NCBI GenBank assembly: GCA_913020235.1
Contig: CAJWBT010000182.1
Coordinates: forward strand, 1 to 5,379
DNA length: 5,379 nt
Origin: an uncultured Chloroflexota bacterium
Lineage (GTDB): Bacteria > Chloroflexota > Dehalococcoidia > UBA3495
Reading direction: 5' to 3'
The position numbers and the translations under genes are program-made. The notes beneath the pieces were generated by a model. The model was given only the letters and a program-made list of their open reading frames with translations, made no database searches and was not told where the DNA came from. Shown piece after piece: positions 1 through 5,379 of the stretch; position 1 is the first letter of the stretch, and every line of letters begins with the position of its first letter.

Positions 1-1
1 A

Positions 2-58
2 AAGAATGACAACGGTCTTACCTCCGTCCCTGGGGGTCAATATACAAGAATGACAACG
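2..58. repeat. Pair of 13-bp perfect direct repeats in the leader of the Gfo/Idh/MocA gene
   Basis: The 13-mer AAGAATGACAACG occurs at 2-14 and again at 46-58, identical, with starts 44 bp apart (about four helical turns). The stretch between them contains a GGGGTCAA half-site (33-40) and a TATACA hexamer (41-46) that could serve as a weak -10 box, but no convincing -35 lies at 16-18 bp. The second copy ends 61 nt before the start codon at 120. A duplicated activator or repressor site is one reading; because the first copy touches the window edge, it could also be the end of a longer repeat series. The repeat itself is seen directly; the function is inference. Confidence 0.5.
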
Positions 59-119
59 ATCAGTTTCAAGTTGACTGACTACCAGCGGCTGATTCGACAG
101 AAATGAAAGGAGAACAGAG

Positions 120-1217
120 ATGGCCGACCAGATACGTTTGGGAATAGTCGGCGCCAGCCCCACGGTGGGTTGGGCCCACCGCTCCCACCTTCCGGCGATC
201 GTGGCCAGCCCTGAGTTCGAGTTGACCGGGGTCTGCACCACCCGCATGGAGACCGCGGAAGAGGCCAAGAAACAGTATGGCGCCAGGCTGGCCTTCGACG
301 ACTACAAGAAGATGCTGGCCCATCCGGAGATTGACGCCGTCGCCGTTGTGCTGCGGGTGCCGGTCCACTACCAGATCACCAAGGACGCACTGAACGCGGG
401 GAAGCACATCTTCACCGAATGGCCCTTGGGCGCGACGACCGAAGAGGCCCAGGAACTGGCGGACCTGGCCAAGGCCAAGGGCGTGCGTACGGTGGTTGGG
501 CTTCAGGCGAGGGCGGCCCCGGCCTTCCTCCACATGAAAGAATTGGTGGAAGAGGGTTACGTCGGCGAGATAACGTCCTGCTCCGTGCGGCTGATCCGGG
601 GCGGCGTGCTGGAACGTCCGTCCGGACGCACCTGGCAGCGGGACGATGAACTGGGTGCGACCACGCTAACAATCGCTGCCGGGCACTCCATCGACGCCCT
701 CCGTTTCGTGGCCGGTGAGTTCAAAGAGGTCTCCTCGGTCGTGTCCACTCAGGTGCCACAATGGCTGGAGACCGACACCCAACAGATGCTGGACGTGACC
801 GCTCCCGACAACATCTTGGTCAGCGGGCGGTTGGCCAACGGGGCAGTGGTCTCGGCTCACGTGGCCAGCAACCCCTGGGCCGGCAGCGGCTACCGGATGG
901 AGGTCTACGGCCGGAAAGGTACCTTGGCGGCAACCTCCGACGACACCCCCCAATCTGGCGACCTTACTCTCCAGGGAGCCCAGGGCAGCGACAATCTGGA
1001 AGACATCAAGATTCCCGACAAACACACCAACGTGTTGGAGGGCATGCCCAAGGGTCCGCCCAAGAACGTGGGCCAGCTGTACTATCTGTTCGGCGAGGCC
1101 ATACGCGGCCAGCAAGCCAGCTACCCCACCTTCGACACCGCGGTAGAGCTGCACCGGCCGATCGACTCCATCCGGCTGGCGTCCGACGATGGCCGGGCCG
1201 TGGGCACAGCAAGCTAG
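120..1217 (+). CDS. Gfo/Idh/MocA-family oxidoreductase, Gal80-like subgroup
   Basis: This 365-residue protein has the two-domain plan of the Gfo/Idh/MocA family: an N-terminal Rossmann fold (residues about 4-125) starting with LGIVGASPTVGWAH (glycine loop G8/G11/G17), then an alpha/beta domain. Family members usually oxidise or reduce sugars, inositols or related polyols with NAD(P). Several blocks resemble, from memory, yeast Gal80 and its relatives: VPVHY (80-84), TEWPL (99-103), LQAR (128-131), KELVEEGYVGEI (140-151), GHSID (188-192) and the C-terminal YPTFDTAVELHRPID (335-349). The canonical EKP motif, whose lysine normally contacts cofactor and substrate, is E100-W101-P102, while H189 and D192 of the second motif remain. 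It may therefore be a divergent enzyme or a ligand sensor. The start at 120 is well supported: AGGAG (108-112) lies 7 nt upstream. No signal peptide is seen, so it is probably cytoplasmic. Fold assignment is firm, the Gal80-like placement fairly good, the substrate unknown. Confidence 0.93.
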   Translation: MADQIRLGIVGASPTVGWAHRSHLPAIVASPEFELTGVCTTRMETAEEAKKQYGARLAFDDYKKMLAHPEIDAVAVVLRVPVHYQITKDALNAGKHIFTEWPLGATTEEAQELADLAKAKGVRTVVGLQARAAPAFLHMKELVEEGYVGEITSCSVRLIRGGVLERPSGRTWQRDDELGATTLTIAAGHSIDALRFVAGEFKEVSSVVSTQVPQWLETDTQQMLDVTAPDNILVSGRLANGAVVSAHVASNPWAGSGYRMEVYGRKGTLAATSDDTPQSGDLTLQGAQGSDNLEDIKIPDKHTNVLEGMPKGPPKNVGQLYYLFGEAIRGQQASYPTFDTAVELHRPIDSIRLASDDGRAVGTAS

Positions 1218-1230
1218 CTCTTCAAGCCCC

Positions 1231-1251
1231 GGCCGGCGTCTAAAACCGGCT
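1231..1251 (+). terminator. Weak terminator-like hairpin after the Gfo/Idh/MocA gene
   Basis: GCCGG (1232-1236) pairs with CCGGC (1246-1250) around a 9-nt A-rich loop, with a possible extra G-U pair outside. It begins 14 nt after the stop codon, where a terminator is expected. The following bases (TAAATAGG) are not a T-run, so it does not meet the usual intrinsic-terminator pattern; it may only stabilise the 3' end. Confidence 0.25.
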
Positions 1252-1396
1252 AAATAGGCGGCAACGGCTCGGTGACATTTTCCGGCGGCTCGGCTTCGAA
1301 CGCGTTCAGGTAGAAGGATGTCTGGCACTCTATGGACGTGGTGTGAACTCCCGGAATTGACCTGCCCCGGAGAAATGGTGCCCGTGCAATAGCAGG

Positions 1397-1419
1397 CTTG
1401 ACCAGTTTTCGGGGTCAAG
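1397..1419. promoter_or_regulatory. Candidate operator: 23-bp inverted repeat upstream of the first MFS gene
   Basis: The two arms CTTGACC (1397-1403) and GGTCAAG (1413-1419) are perfect reverse complements separated by 9 bp. The element ends 80 nt before the start codon at 1500, inside the 282-bp spacer. A further TTGACC half-site lies at 1357-1362, 41 bp upstream and on nearly the same helical face. There is no T-run after it, so it is unlikely to be a terminator. A near-copy with the same arm spacing lies at 4413-4435 in the SDR/MFS divergent region, which argues for a protein-binding site rather than chance. The binding protein is unknown and not encoded here. Confidence 0.5.
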
Positions 1420-1499
1420 ACCAGTGGAGGATGGTGAATTGCTTGAGCCCGGGCAGATTGATATGGGGAATTCCGGCTTACGGGCCGTAATGGAGACCC

Positions 1500-2831
1500 A
1501 TGGGTAGTACCGTATCCACACTTCGCCACCCGGAAAGGATGTTCTACGGATGGCGGATGCTTGCTCTGGTCAGCTTGATGGGAGCGTTGAACAACGGCTT
1601 CGCCTCGAAAGGCGCCACGCTCTTCTTAATACCGGTGGAAACCAGTCTGGGGCTGAGCCGGGCCACGGCGTCGCTGATATTCTCATTGGCCCGCTCGGAA
1701 GGCGCCTTCGGAGGGCCCGCCGTCGGCTACCTGGTGGACCGGTTTGGGACCAAGAGAACGTTAGTTGTCGGCACGATAATGGCCGGGGCTGGGTTCATTA
1801 TCTTCGCCACCGCTTCCAATATCTGGATATTCGCCGTGGCCTACATGCTGTTCATTTCGTTTGGGGCCACTATGGCGTTTTCAGATGCCACGCCCGCACT
1901 GGTCAACAAGTGGTTCAACCGGTTTCGAGTGCGGGCCATGGCAATCCGTGAGGCTGCCGGGAGCCTGGGCTCAACCATTCTGATACCCGTGATGGTGCTG
2001 GTGATCGCAGCGTACAGCTGGCGAGCCGTCGCAATAGTGGCCGCGATAAGCTACCTGGTGATCATCCTTCCCCTCTCCCGCTTTATCAAGGAATCCCCGG
2101 AGAGCATGGGCCTGCTGCCCGATGGCGTAACTTCGGACGAGGTGGCCTCCGCCCCTGAGGCCGATGCCCAGCGACAGTCCCCTTCGGTCGCACGAGGGGC
2201 GAGCTACCTCAACCAAGTTGACTTCAGCGTGAAAGAGGCTCTAAGCACGTCGGCCTACTGGTCCTTGCTGGCCGGCACCATGTTCAGGCAGATGGCCAAG
2301 GCGGGGGTGGAGGTACAACTAATCGCCATTTTCCAGTGGAGAGGGCTGGATGCCGCCACGGCTGGCTTGATTTTTGCCTTGTGGGTGGGTGTGAACGTCC
2401 CGTCAAAGCTCCTCTTTGGATACTTCGCCGACCGGGTTCCGAAGCAGATAAGCCTGAGCGGGGGAATGCTGCTCAACCTTTTGGCGCTTGTGCTGCTGCT
2501 AACTGCTCACGGGACCTGGCTCATTGTCCTCGCAGCGGTGATCGGAGGAACGTCTGAGGGCATTACCCCTATCAATTGGGGGGCTGTCGGAGACTATTTT
2601 GGGCGACGTCATTACGCCACCTTGCGAGGGATCATCACCCTGAGCTACAGTTGGGCGTGGCTGGTCATGCCCTTCGGCTCGGGATGGTGGTTTGACCACC
2701 ACTCCAGCTACACGGTCCCCTTGATAGTGGCCTCCACAGCTGCCGTTGTCTCTGCGGCTGCCTACGCTTCAATTCGACGCCCCAAACCGCCAACCCGGCT
2801 TGTCGCCGTTCCCGATGTAGTCGAAACCTAG
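1500..2831 (+). CDS. MFS transporter, FYGW-type (monocarboxylate/oxalate-formate antiporter-like)
   Basis: This 443-residue protein is a full-length major facilitator, consistent with about 12 membrane helices, and should move a small solute across the cytoplasmic membrane. A short polar N-terminus leads into MFYGW (14-18), typical of a broad MFS group related to monocarboxylate and oxalate/formate carriers. Motif A is clear in the first half (G76-Y-L-V-D80-R-F-G-T-K85-R) and has a counterpart in the second half (G307-Y-F-A-D311-R). WFNRFRVRAMAI (138-149) is the conserved segment between helices 4 and 5. A PESMGLLPDG segment (200-209) opens the hydrophilic central loop, about residues 194-245. 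The start at 1500 is the earliest possible, since an in-frame TAA lies at 1488-1490; GGAG at 1492-1495 is only 4 nt away, so initiation at the internal ATG at 1539 remains possible. It stands alone, 282 bp after the oxidoreductase gene, with its own candidate operator. Substrate, probably an organic anion, is inferred only from the group. Confidence 0.95.
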   Translation: MGSTVSTLRHPERMFYGWRMLALVSLMGALNNGFASKGATLFLIPVETSLGLSRATASLIFSLARSEGAFGGPAVGYLVDRFGTKRTLVVGTIMAGAGFIIFATASNIWIFAVAYMLFISFGATMAFSDATPALVNKWFNRFRVRAMAIREAAGSLGSTILIPVMVLVIAAYSWRAVAIVAAISYLVIILPLSRFIKESPESMGLLPDGVTSDEVASAPEADAQRQSPSVARGASYLNQVDFSVKEALSTSAYWSLLAGTMFRQMAKAGVEVQLIAIFQWRGLDAATAGLIFALWVGVNVPSKLLFGYFADRVPKQISLSGGMLLNLLALVLLLTAHGTWLIVLAAVIGGTSEGITPINWGAVGDYFGRRHYATLRGIITLSYSWAWLVMPFGSGWWFDHHSSYTVPLIVASTAAVVSAAAYASIRRPKPPTRLVAVPDVVET

Positions 2832-3152
2832 GCCGAACTTCCGGCGGATTCGTGCCTGGAAGGGGGCAGAAAACGGGCCGCACCCAACCTGCCGCTGCGC
2901 TACAGAGGGTACTGCCCAAGAAGTTCTTGAACGAAGTGAAGCAACAGTATCCTGCACAGGCGCAACGGGCCTCTCACTCAATTTCGCCCCAGCCCTGTCC
3001 AACTGGTGGGGTCCACCTCACTTATCTCTGCGCCTCTGCTTCTAGCGACCCCTACCCCCGCTTGGGCATTGCTCACCTGAGCGCGGGTTTCTCGCCAAAA
3101 CCGGTCACCGAAATGCCGTGCATCGATTCCCGCCAGAGCCCCAGAATAAACC
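2832..3152. other. Intergenic stretch without a supported gene
   Basis: No reading frame here looks like protein: those that stay open are rich in P, S, R and H without hydrophobic periodicity or known motifs. The only local structure I see is a short hairpin at 3005-3017 (GGTGG, 3-nt loop, CCACC), 173 nt after the transporter stop and without a following T-run, and a 4-bp hairpin at 3071-3082. Neither is a convincing terminator. Confidence 0.5.
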
Positions 3153-3350
3153 ATGCACATTCGCGGATTGGTTTGGCTGTATCGCAAGGTCCCCGATTTC
3201 ATCGTCCTGGCCGTAGCGGTGTTGGCCATAACTATTAGTGCCGCCATCGTTTGGTTTGCGGTCAATGTCATCCGCCCAAGTTTTCATTATTTCAAAGATT
3301 TGCCTGGGCGGCTCAGGATATCTTTTTTGGGCCCTACGCCCCGGCCCTGA
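3153..3350 (+). CDS. Possible small single-helix membrane protein, unknown function
   Basis: This 65-residue frame has an uncharged hydrophobic run from F16 to I40 (25 residues), flanked by R11-K12 before and R41 after, which is what a single transmembrane helix would look like. The tail (residues 41-65) is basic and has several prolines. The ATG is the earliest start, since an in-frame TAA sits at 3147-3149. Against it, there is no recognisable ribosome binding site (the upstream bases are CAGAATAAACC), no recognised family and no partner gene: the nearest genes are a transporter that ended 321 nt earlier and a convergent SDR gene. It may be a real small protein, the remnant of a larger membrane gene, or chance in GC-rich DNA. 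Confidence 0.3.
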   Translation: MHIRGLVWLYRKVPDFIVLAVAVLAITISAAIVWFAVNVIRPSFHYFKDLPGRLRISFLGPTPRP

Positions 3351-3444
3351 CAGCGGCGTTGCGGGGGAGCTGACTACTCCGCTGATCGCCCCCTTTGAGC
3401 TTTACTTCCCAGCCATCTAATTTGGGCTTGGATCAGCCTGGGAC

Positions 3445-3493
3445 GACCCTTAGCCTCTTATCGCAGCCCCGTGATCGCTTACGATAAAGGGTC
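3445..3493. other. Bulged inverted repeat downstream of the SDR gene
   Basis: GACCCTT (3445-3451) is the reverse complement of AAGGGTC (3487-3493). Directly inside the right arm, CGATA (3482-3486) pairs with TATCG (3459-3463), so a 12-bp stem with a 7-nt one-sided bulge and an 18-nt loop is possible. It begins 34 nt past the SDR stop on the minus strand, so it could mark the 3' end of that transcript. No T-run follows in the minus-strand direction, so a simple intrinsic terminator is not supported. Confidence 0.3.
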
Positions 3494-3527
3494 AGCGGGA
3501 GTCGAGGAGCCCAGGGGCGCCTGAATC

Positions 3528-4316
3528 CTATGGGTGCTTGATGCTGAGCCCGCCGTCCACGGCCCAAGTCTGGCCGGTGACGTAAGCGGCGGCGGGGGAG
3601 GCCAGAAAGACTGCCAGATAGCCGGGCTCTTTGAGGGCGCCCACACGGCCCAGGGGAATGTCCCTCCGGCCGGCCTCCTGTCGGGCCTGAAAAGCTTCGG
3701 CCGACATATGTTCTGGGTCTGGAAAAAATCCTGGCGCGATGCTGTTTACACGCACGCCGTAGGGCGCCCACTCTTGGGCTAAGCTCTCGGTGAAGCGCAT
3801 GAGCCCCGCTTTGGCCGCATCATAGGCCGATGTCCGAGACTGCCCCTTGAAAGAAGCCCAGCTGGAGATGTTTATCACGCACCCACGGCCCCGTTCCAAA
3901 AAGTGAGGTCCCAATGCCCGGCAACCCTGGAAGGCTTCTGTAAGGTTGACGTCCAAGATGTGGCGCCACTCATTCTCGGTCATCCCTTCAACATCGGTAC
4001 CCGGTAGCCGCACAACCGGCTTGTGGACGCGGTCCCCGACACAGTTGACCAGGGTATCCACGTGGCCGAATTCCCTCAGCACCTCACTGGCGATACGGTC
4101 CATGTCCGTGCTCCTGGTAGCATCGCCGGTCAGAGGAAGGGCGGTGCGCCCCATGGCCCGCACCTCATCGGCAACTTTGTTGACCCATGCCGAGTTCAGG
4201 GCGGTGACCGCCACGTCTGCCCCTGCCTCGGCGAAGGCGAGGGCAATCCCCTTTCCGATGCCCCGCCCAGCACCCACCAGCAGGACGTTTTGACCGGTTA
4301 TCTCAAACACAGACAT
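3528..4316 (-). CDS. Short-chain dehydrogenase/reductase (classical SDR)
   Basis: This 262-residue protein has the usual length of classical SDR enzymes, which interconvert alcohols and ketones with NAD(P)H in the cytoplasm. In order it shows the dinucleotide loop G15-A-G-R-G19-I-G21, the adenine-pocket D65, the structural LVNCVG (89-94, a variant of NNAG), N124, S152, Y165 and K169 (the N-S-Y-K tetrad), P195-G196, and the C-terminal VDGG (253-256). Two departures stand out: V14 replaces the usual Thr of TGxxxGxG, and the end of beta strand 2 reads TALN (38-41), lacking both the acid typical of NAD binding and the basic residue typical of NADP binding. The start is supported by GGAGG, complementary to 4328-4332, 11 nt upstream. 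It is transcribed away from the MFS gene at 4884 and converges with the first MFS gene. It resembles broad 3-oxoacyl-ACP reductase or gluconate 5-dehydrogenase-like SDRs; the substrate cannot be assigned. Confidence 0.95.
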   Translation of the reverse strand: MSVFEITGQNVLLVGAGRGIGKGIALAFAEAGADVAVTALNSAWVNKVADEVRAMGRTALPLTGDATRSTDMDRIASEVLREFGHVDTLVNCVGDRVHKPVVRLPGTDVEGMTENEWRHILDVNLTEAFQGCRALGPHFLERGRGCVINISSWASFKGQSRTSAYDAAKAGLMRFTESLAQEWAPYGVRVNSIAPGFFPDPEHMSAEAFQARQEAGRRDIPLGRVGALKEPGYLAVFLASPAAAYVTGQTWAVDGGLSIKHP

Positions 4317-4412
4317 GCTCGCCGGAACCTCCGATATGGAACTGAATCGGGCCGCAACTGGGCCTTGGCCTCCCGTTGAAGGGCGGGTCCGTTGGCGGAG
4401 ATCGCCGTATCC

Positions 4413-4435
4413 CTTGACCTTTGGAGCGGGTCATC
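4413..4435. promoter_or_regulatory. Second copy of the candidate operator, upstream of the SDR gene
   Basis: CTTGACC (4413-4419), 9 bp, then GGTCATC (4429-4435). The left arm is identical to that at 1397-1403, the spacer has the same length, and five of seven right-arm bases (GGTCA) match. It lies 96 nt upstream of the SDR start codon on the minus strand, close to the 80-nt distance seen for the first MFS gene. The spacers differ in sequence, as expected for a dimeric protein site rather than a recent duplication. The pattern is seen; the function is inferred. Confidence 0.45.
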
Positions 4436-4633
4436 CGGCAGCCCATATGGTGATGAGCCATACAACCGGCCGGCAGCTCGGCTGGGAGTGTAGCGAAGAA
4501 GGGCAAGCCGGTCAAGCGCCGCCGTGGATATCTTGAACACCACTGAGGCGGAACCGTCAGGCGGGCAAAACCTAGGTGCCAGGCTCTCAAACCGGCGACG
4601 GGCCCAAGACAAAAGCAATTCAAATATGTGGGG

Positions 4634-4656
4634 CTTGCCCGGAGACCTGCGGCAAG
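4634..4656. promoter_or_regulatory. Degenerate third inverted repeat, on the MFS side of the divergent region
   Basis: CTTGCC (4634-4639) and GGCAAG (4651-4656) are perfect reverse complements 11 bp apart. The element is again 23 bp from CTTG to CAAG, with the same 15-bp internal distance as at 1397-1419, but the arms carry GCC where the others carry GACC. It is 227 nt from the start codon at 4884. It may be a weaker site for the same regulator or an unrelated chance hairpin. Confidence 0.25.
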
Positions 4657-4883
4657 AGGCCCGCAGAAGACGGACCCCGGCCGGCACATCTGCTATTCTG
4701 TAGACGTAGCTGCCCGCGAGCTTTTCTGGTTGGCGACGGCCGCCTAGCCGGACAATTGCCGGGGGGGGATTGGCGAAGGGGCATGGCTTTCGTTTCTTGA
4801 TGCTGCGTTTGGGGATACGCCGCTTACCCGAAATCCGAGACAGCCGGGCAGGCAGACTTCCCTGGATACGAAAATGAGCCCAC

Positions 4884-5379
4884 ATGCAGGATAGGTCATC
4901 GGCCGCCGGCGGTTCCAGGGAGCGTCGCAAGATGTTCTATGGCTGGTGGATTGTGGCGGCGGGCAGCGTGATAAGTGCGCTACAGGATGGCACCTACTTT
5001 TTTGGCTTCTCAATGTACTTCCTTCCCGTAACCCGTGACTTTGGCCTGAGCCGAGCGGCCACCTCACTGGTGTATGGCTTGGGGCGTTTGGAAGGCGGAG
5101 TTGTAGGGCCCCTAGCCGGGCACCTGGTGGACCGCCATGGTCCCCGGACGATGATAGCCATCGGCGGTGTTCTGGCCGGCCTGGGGTTCATTCTGTTGGC
5201 CCTCACTCACAGCTTCGCCACGTTCCTCCTCGTGTATGTCGGTGTTCTTTCCCTGGGTATCCATTCCGGCTTCAGCAACGGGGTCATGGCTGCGGTCAAT
5301 CAGTGGTTCATCCGCCGGAAGGCCCTTGCCATGTCCATAACCTCCATGGGCTTCTCTGTGGGCGGCGCGGTCATCACCC
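4884..5379 (+). CDS. MFS transporter, FYGW-type, partial (C-terminus beyond the window)
   Basis: The first 165 residues are present and the frame is open to the right edge. A polar N-terminus precedes MFYGWW (17-22); then come helix 1, FGLSRAATS (53-61), a second helix with GPLAGHLVDRHGPR (75-88, motif A with D83-R84), about three further helices, and a WFIRRKALAMS segment between helices 4 and 5. It aligns without gaps to the MFS protein at 1500-2831, sharing MFYGW, the GLSRA block, the EG-x2-GP block, LVDR and the W-F-x-R segment, so the two are paralogues. The ATG at 4884 is the first after an in-frame TGA (4875-4877) but lacks a clear ribosome binding site. The in-frame ATG at 4932 has AGGGAG (4917-4922) 9 nt upstream and may be the true start. 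The first transporter has a similar 13-residue extension before its MFYGW. Substrate unknown. Confidence 0.9.
   Translation, partial: MQDRSSAAGGSRERRKMFYGWWIVAAGSVISALQDGTYFFGFSMYFLPVTRDFGLSRAATSLVYGLGRLEGGVVGPLAGHLVDRHGPRTMIAIGGVLAGLGFILLALTHSFATFLLVYVGVLSLGIHSGFSNGVMAAVNQWFIRRKALAMSITSMGFSVGGAVIT

Larger units (their letters stand above)
4317..4883. other. Divergent intergenic region between the SDR and second MFS genes
   Basis: These 567 bp hold no supported gene. The longest frame, on the minus strand, is dominated by R, S and P with no domain pattern and overlaps both flanking genes. What it does hold is regulatory-looking: an inverted repeat at 4413-4435, a GGTCAAG half-site at 4510-4516, a CTTG-N15-CAAG repeat at 4634-4656, a TGCTATTCT extended -10-like box at 4691-4699 without a good -35, and a run of eight G at 4761-4768. 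Promoters for both flanking genes must lie here or at its edges, but I cannot place them with confidence. Confidence 0.5.

Noticed and set aside
666..1529. 287-residue open frame on the minus strand opposite the first oxidoreductase gene
   Set aside because: It is antisense to a clearly recognisable Gfo/Idh/MocA protein and runs into the spacer; the composition (H, G, V, R rich) is that of a GC-rich shadow frame.
2685..2703. TGGTGGT-TTG-ACCACCA palindrome-like stretch as another operator copy
   Set aside because: It encodes the GWWFDHH segment of the first transporter, has a different arm layout from the intergenic repeats, and is explained by codon content.
2852..3238. 128-residue open frame on the plus strand after the first transporter
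   Set aside because: Low-complexity P/S/R/H-rich protein with no motif and no ribosome binding site; it also overlaps the more plausible small membrane frame.
3351..3396. CAGCGG/CCGCTG and GGGGG/CCCCC pairings followed by TTT, as a terminator for the small membrane frame
   Set aside because: The two pairings are mutually interfering, the loop of the first is 22 nt, and only three T follow; not distinguishable from chance in GC-rich sequence.
4691..4699. TGCTATTCT as an extended -10 promoter for the second MFS gene
   Set aside because: There is no -35 match at 16-18 bp and it would leave a leader of about 180 nt; too weak to call as a feature.
4761..4768. Run of eight G as a phase-variation tract
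   Set aside because: It lies more than 110 nt upstream of the nearest start codon, outside any supported gene and away from any placed promoter, so no switch can be argued; it may simply be a sequencing-sensitive homopolymer.
4298..4930. 210-residue open frame on the minus strand across the divergent intergenic region
   Set aside because: It overlaps the starts of both flanking genes, is dominated by R, S and P, and has no recognisable domain or hydrophobic pattern; it is best explained as a chance frame in GC-rich DNA.

Overview
The window is GC-rich bacterial DNA, by eye roughly 60% G+C. It holds three complete protein genes, one gene cut by the right edge, one possible small membrane protein, and unusually long intergenic stretches. 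Gene content (a Gfo/Idh/MocA oxidoreductase, a short-chain dehydrogenase and two related major facilitator transporters) and AGGAG-type ribosome binding sites suggest a free-living heterotroph. Lineages rich in such paralogues, for example Chloroflexota/SAR202-type or actinobacterial genomes, would fit. Nothing in the window fixes the taxonomy, so that is a guess. I see no rRNA, tRNA, CRISPR array, insertion sequence or integrase.

Layout. Positions 1-119 are a leader with a perfect 13-bp direct repeat and a strong ribosome binding site. Positions 120-1217 (+) encode a Gfo/Idh/MocA-family protein of the Gal80-like type, in which the usual catalytic EKP motif reads EWP. Positions 1218-1499 are a spacer with a perfect inverted repeat, CTTGACC-N9-GGTCAAG. 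Positions 1500-2831 (+) encode a complete MFS transporter of the FYGW (monocarboxylate/oxalate-formate-like) type. Positions 2832-3527 are mostly non-coding, with a possible 65-residue single-helix membrane protein (3153-3350) and a bulged hairpin (3445-3493). Positions 3528-4316 (-) encode a classical SDR oxidoreductase. Positions 4317-4883 form a 567-bp divergent intergenic region that carries a second copy of the inverted repeat in the same 23-bp format and a more degenerate third. From 4884 (+) to the end runs the first 165 residues of a second MFS transporter, related to the first without gaps over its whole visible length.

Interpretation. Two oxidoreductases and two paralogous transporters look like a small-molecule uptake and oxidation locus, for a sugar acid, polyol or other organic acid; the substrate cannot be read from sequence. 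The best regulatory signal is the shared inverted repeat, CTTGACC-N9-GGTCA, upstream of the first MFS gene and between the divergent SDR and second MFS genes. I infer that one unseen regulator coordinates these units. No regulator gene lies in the window.
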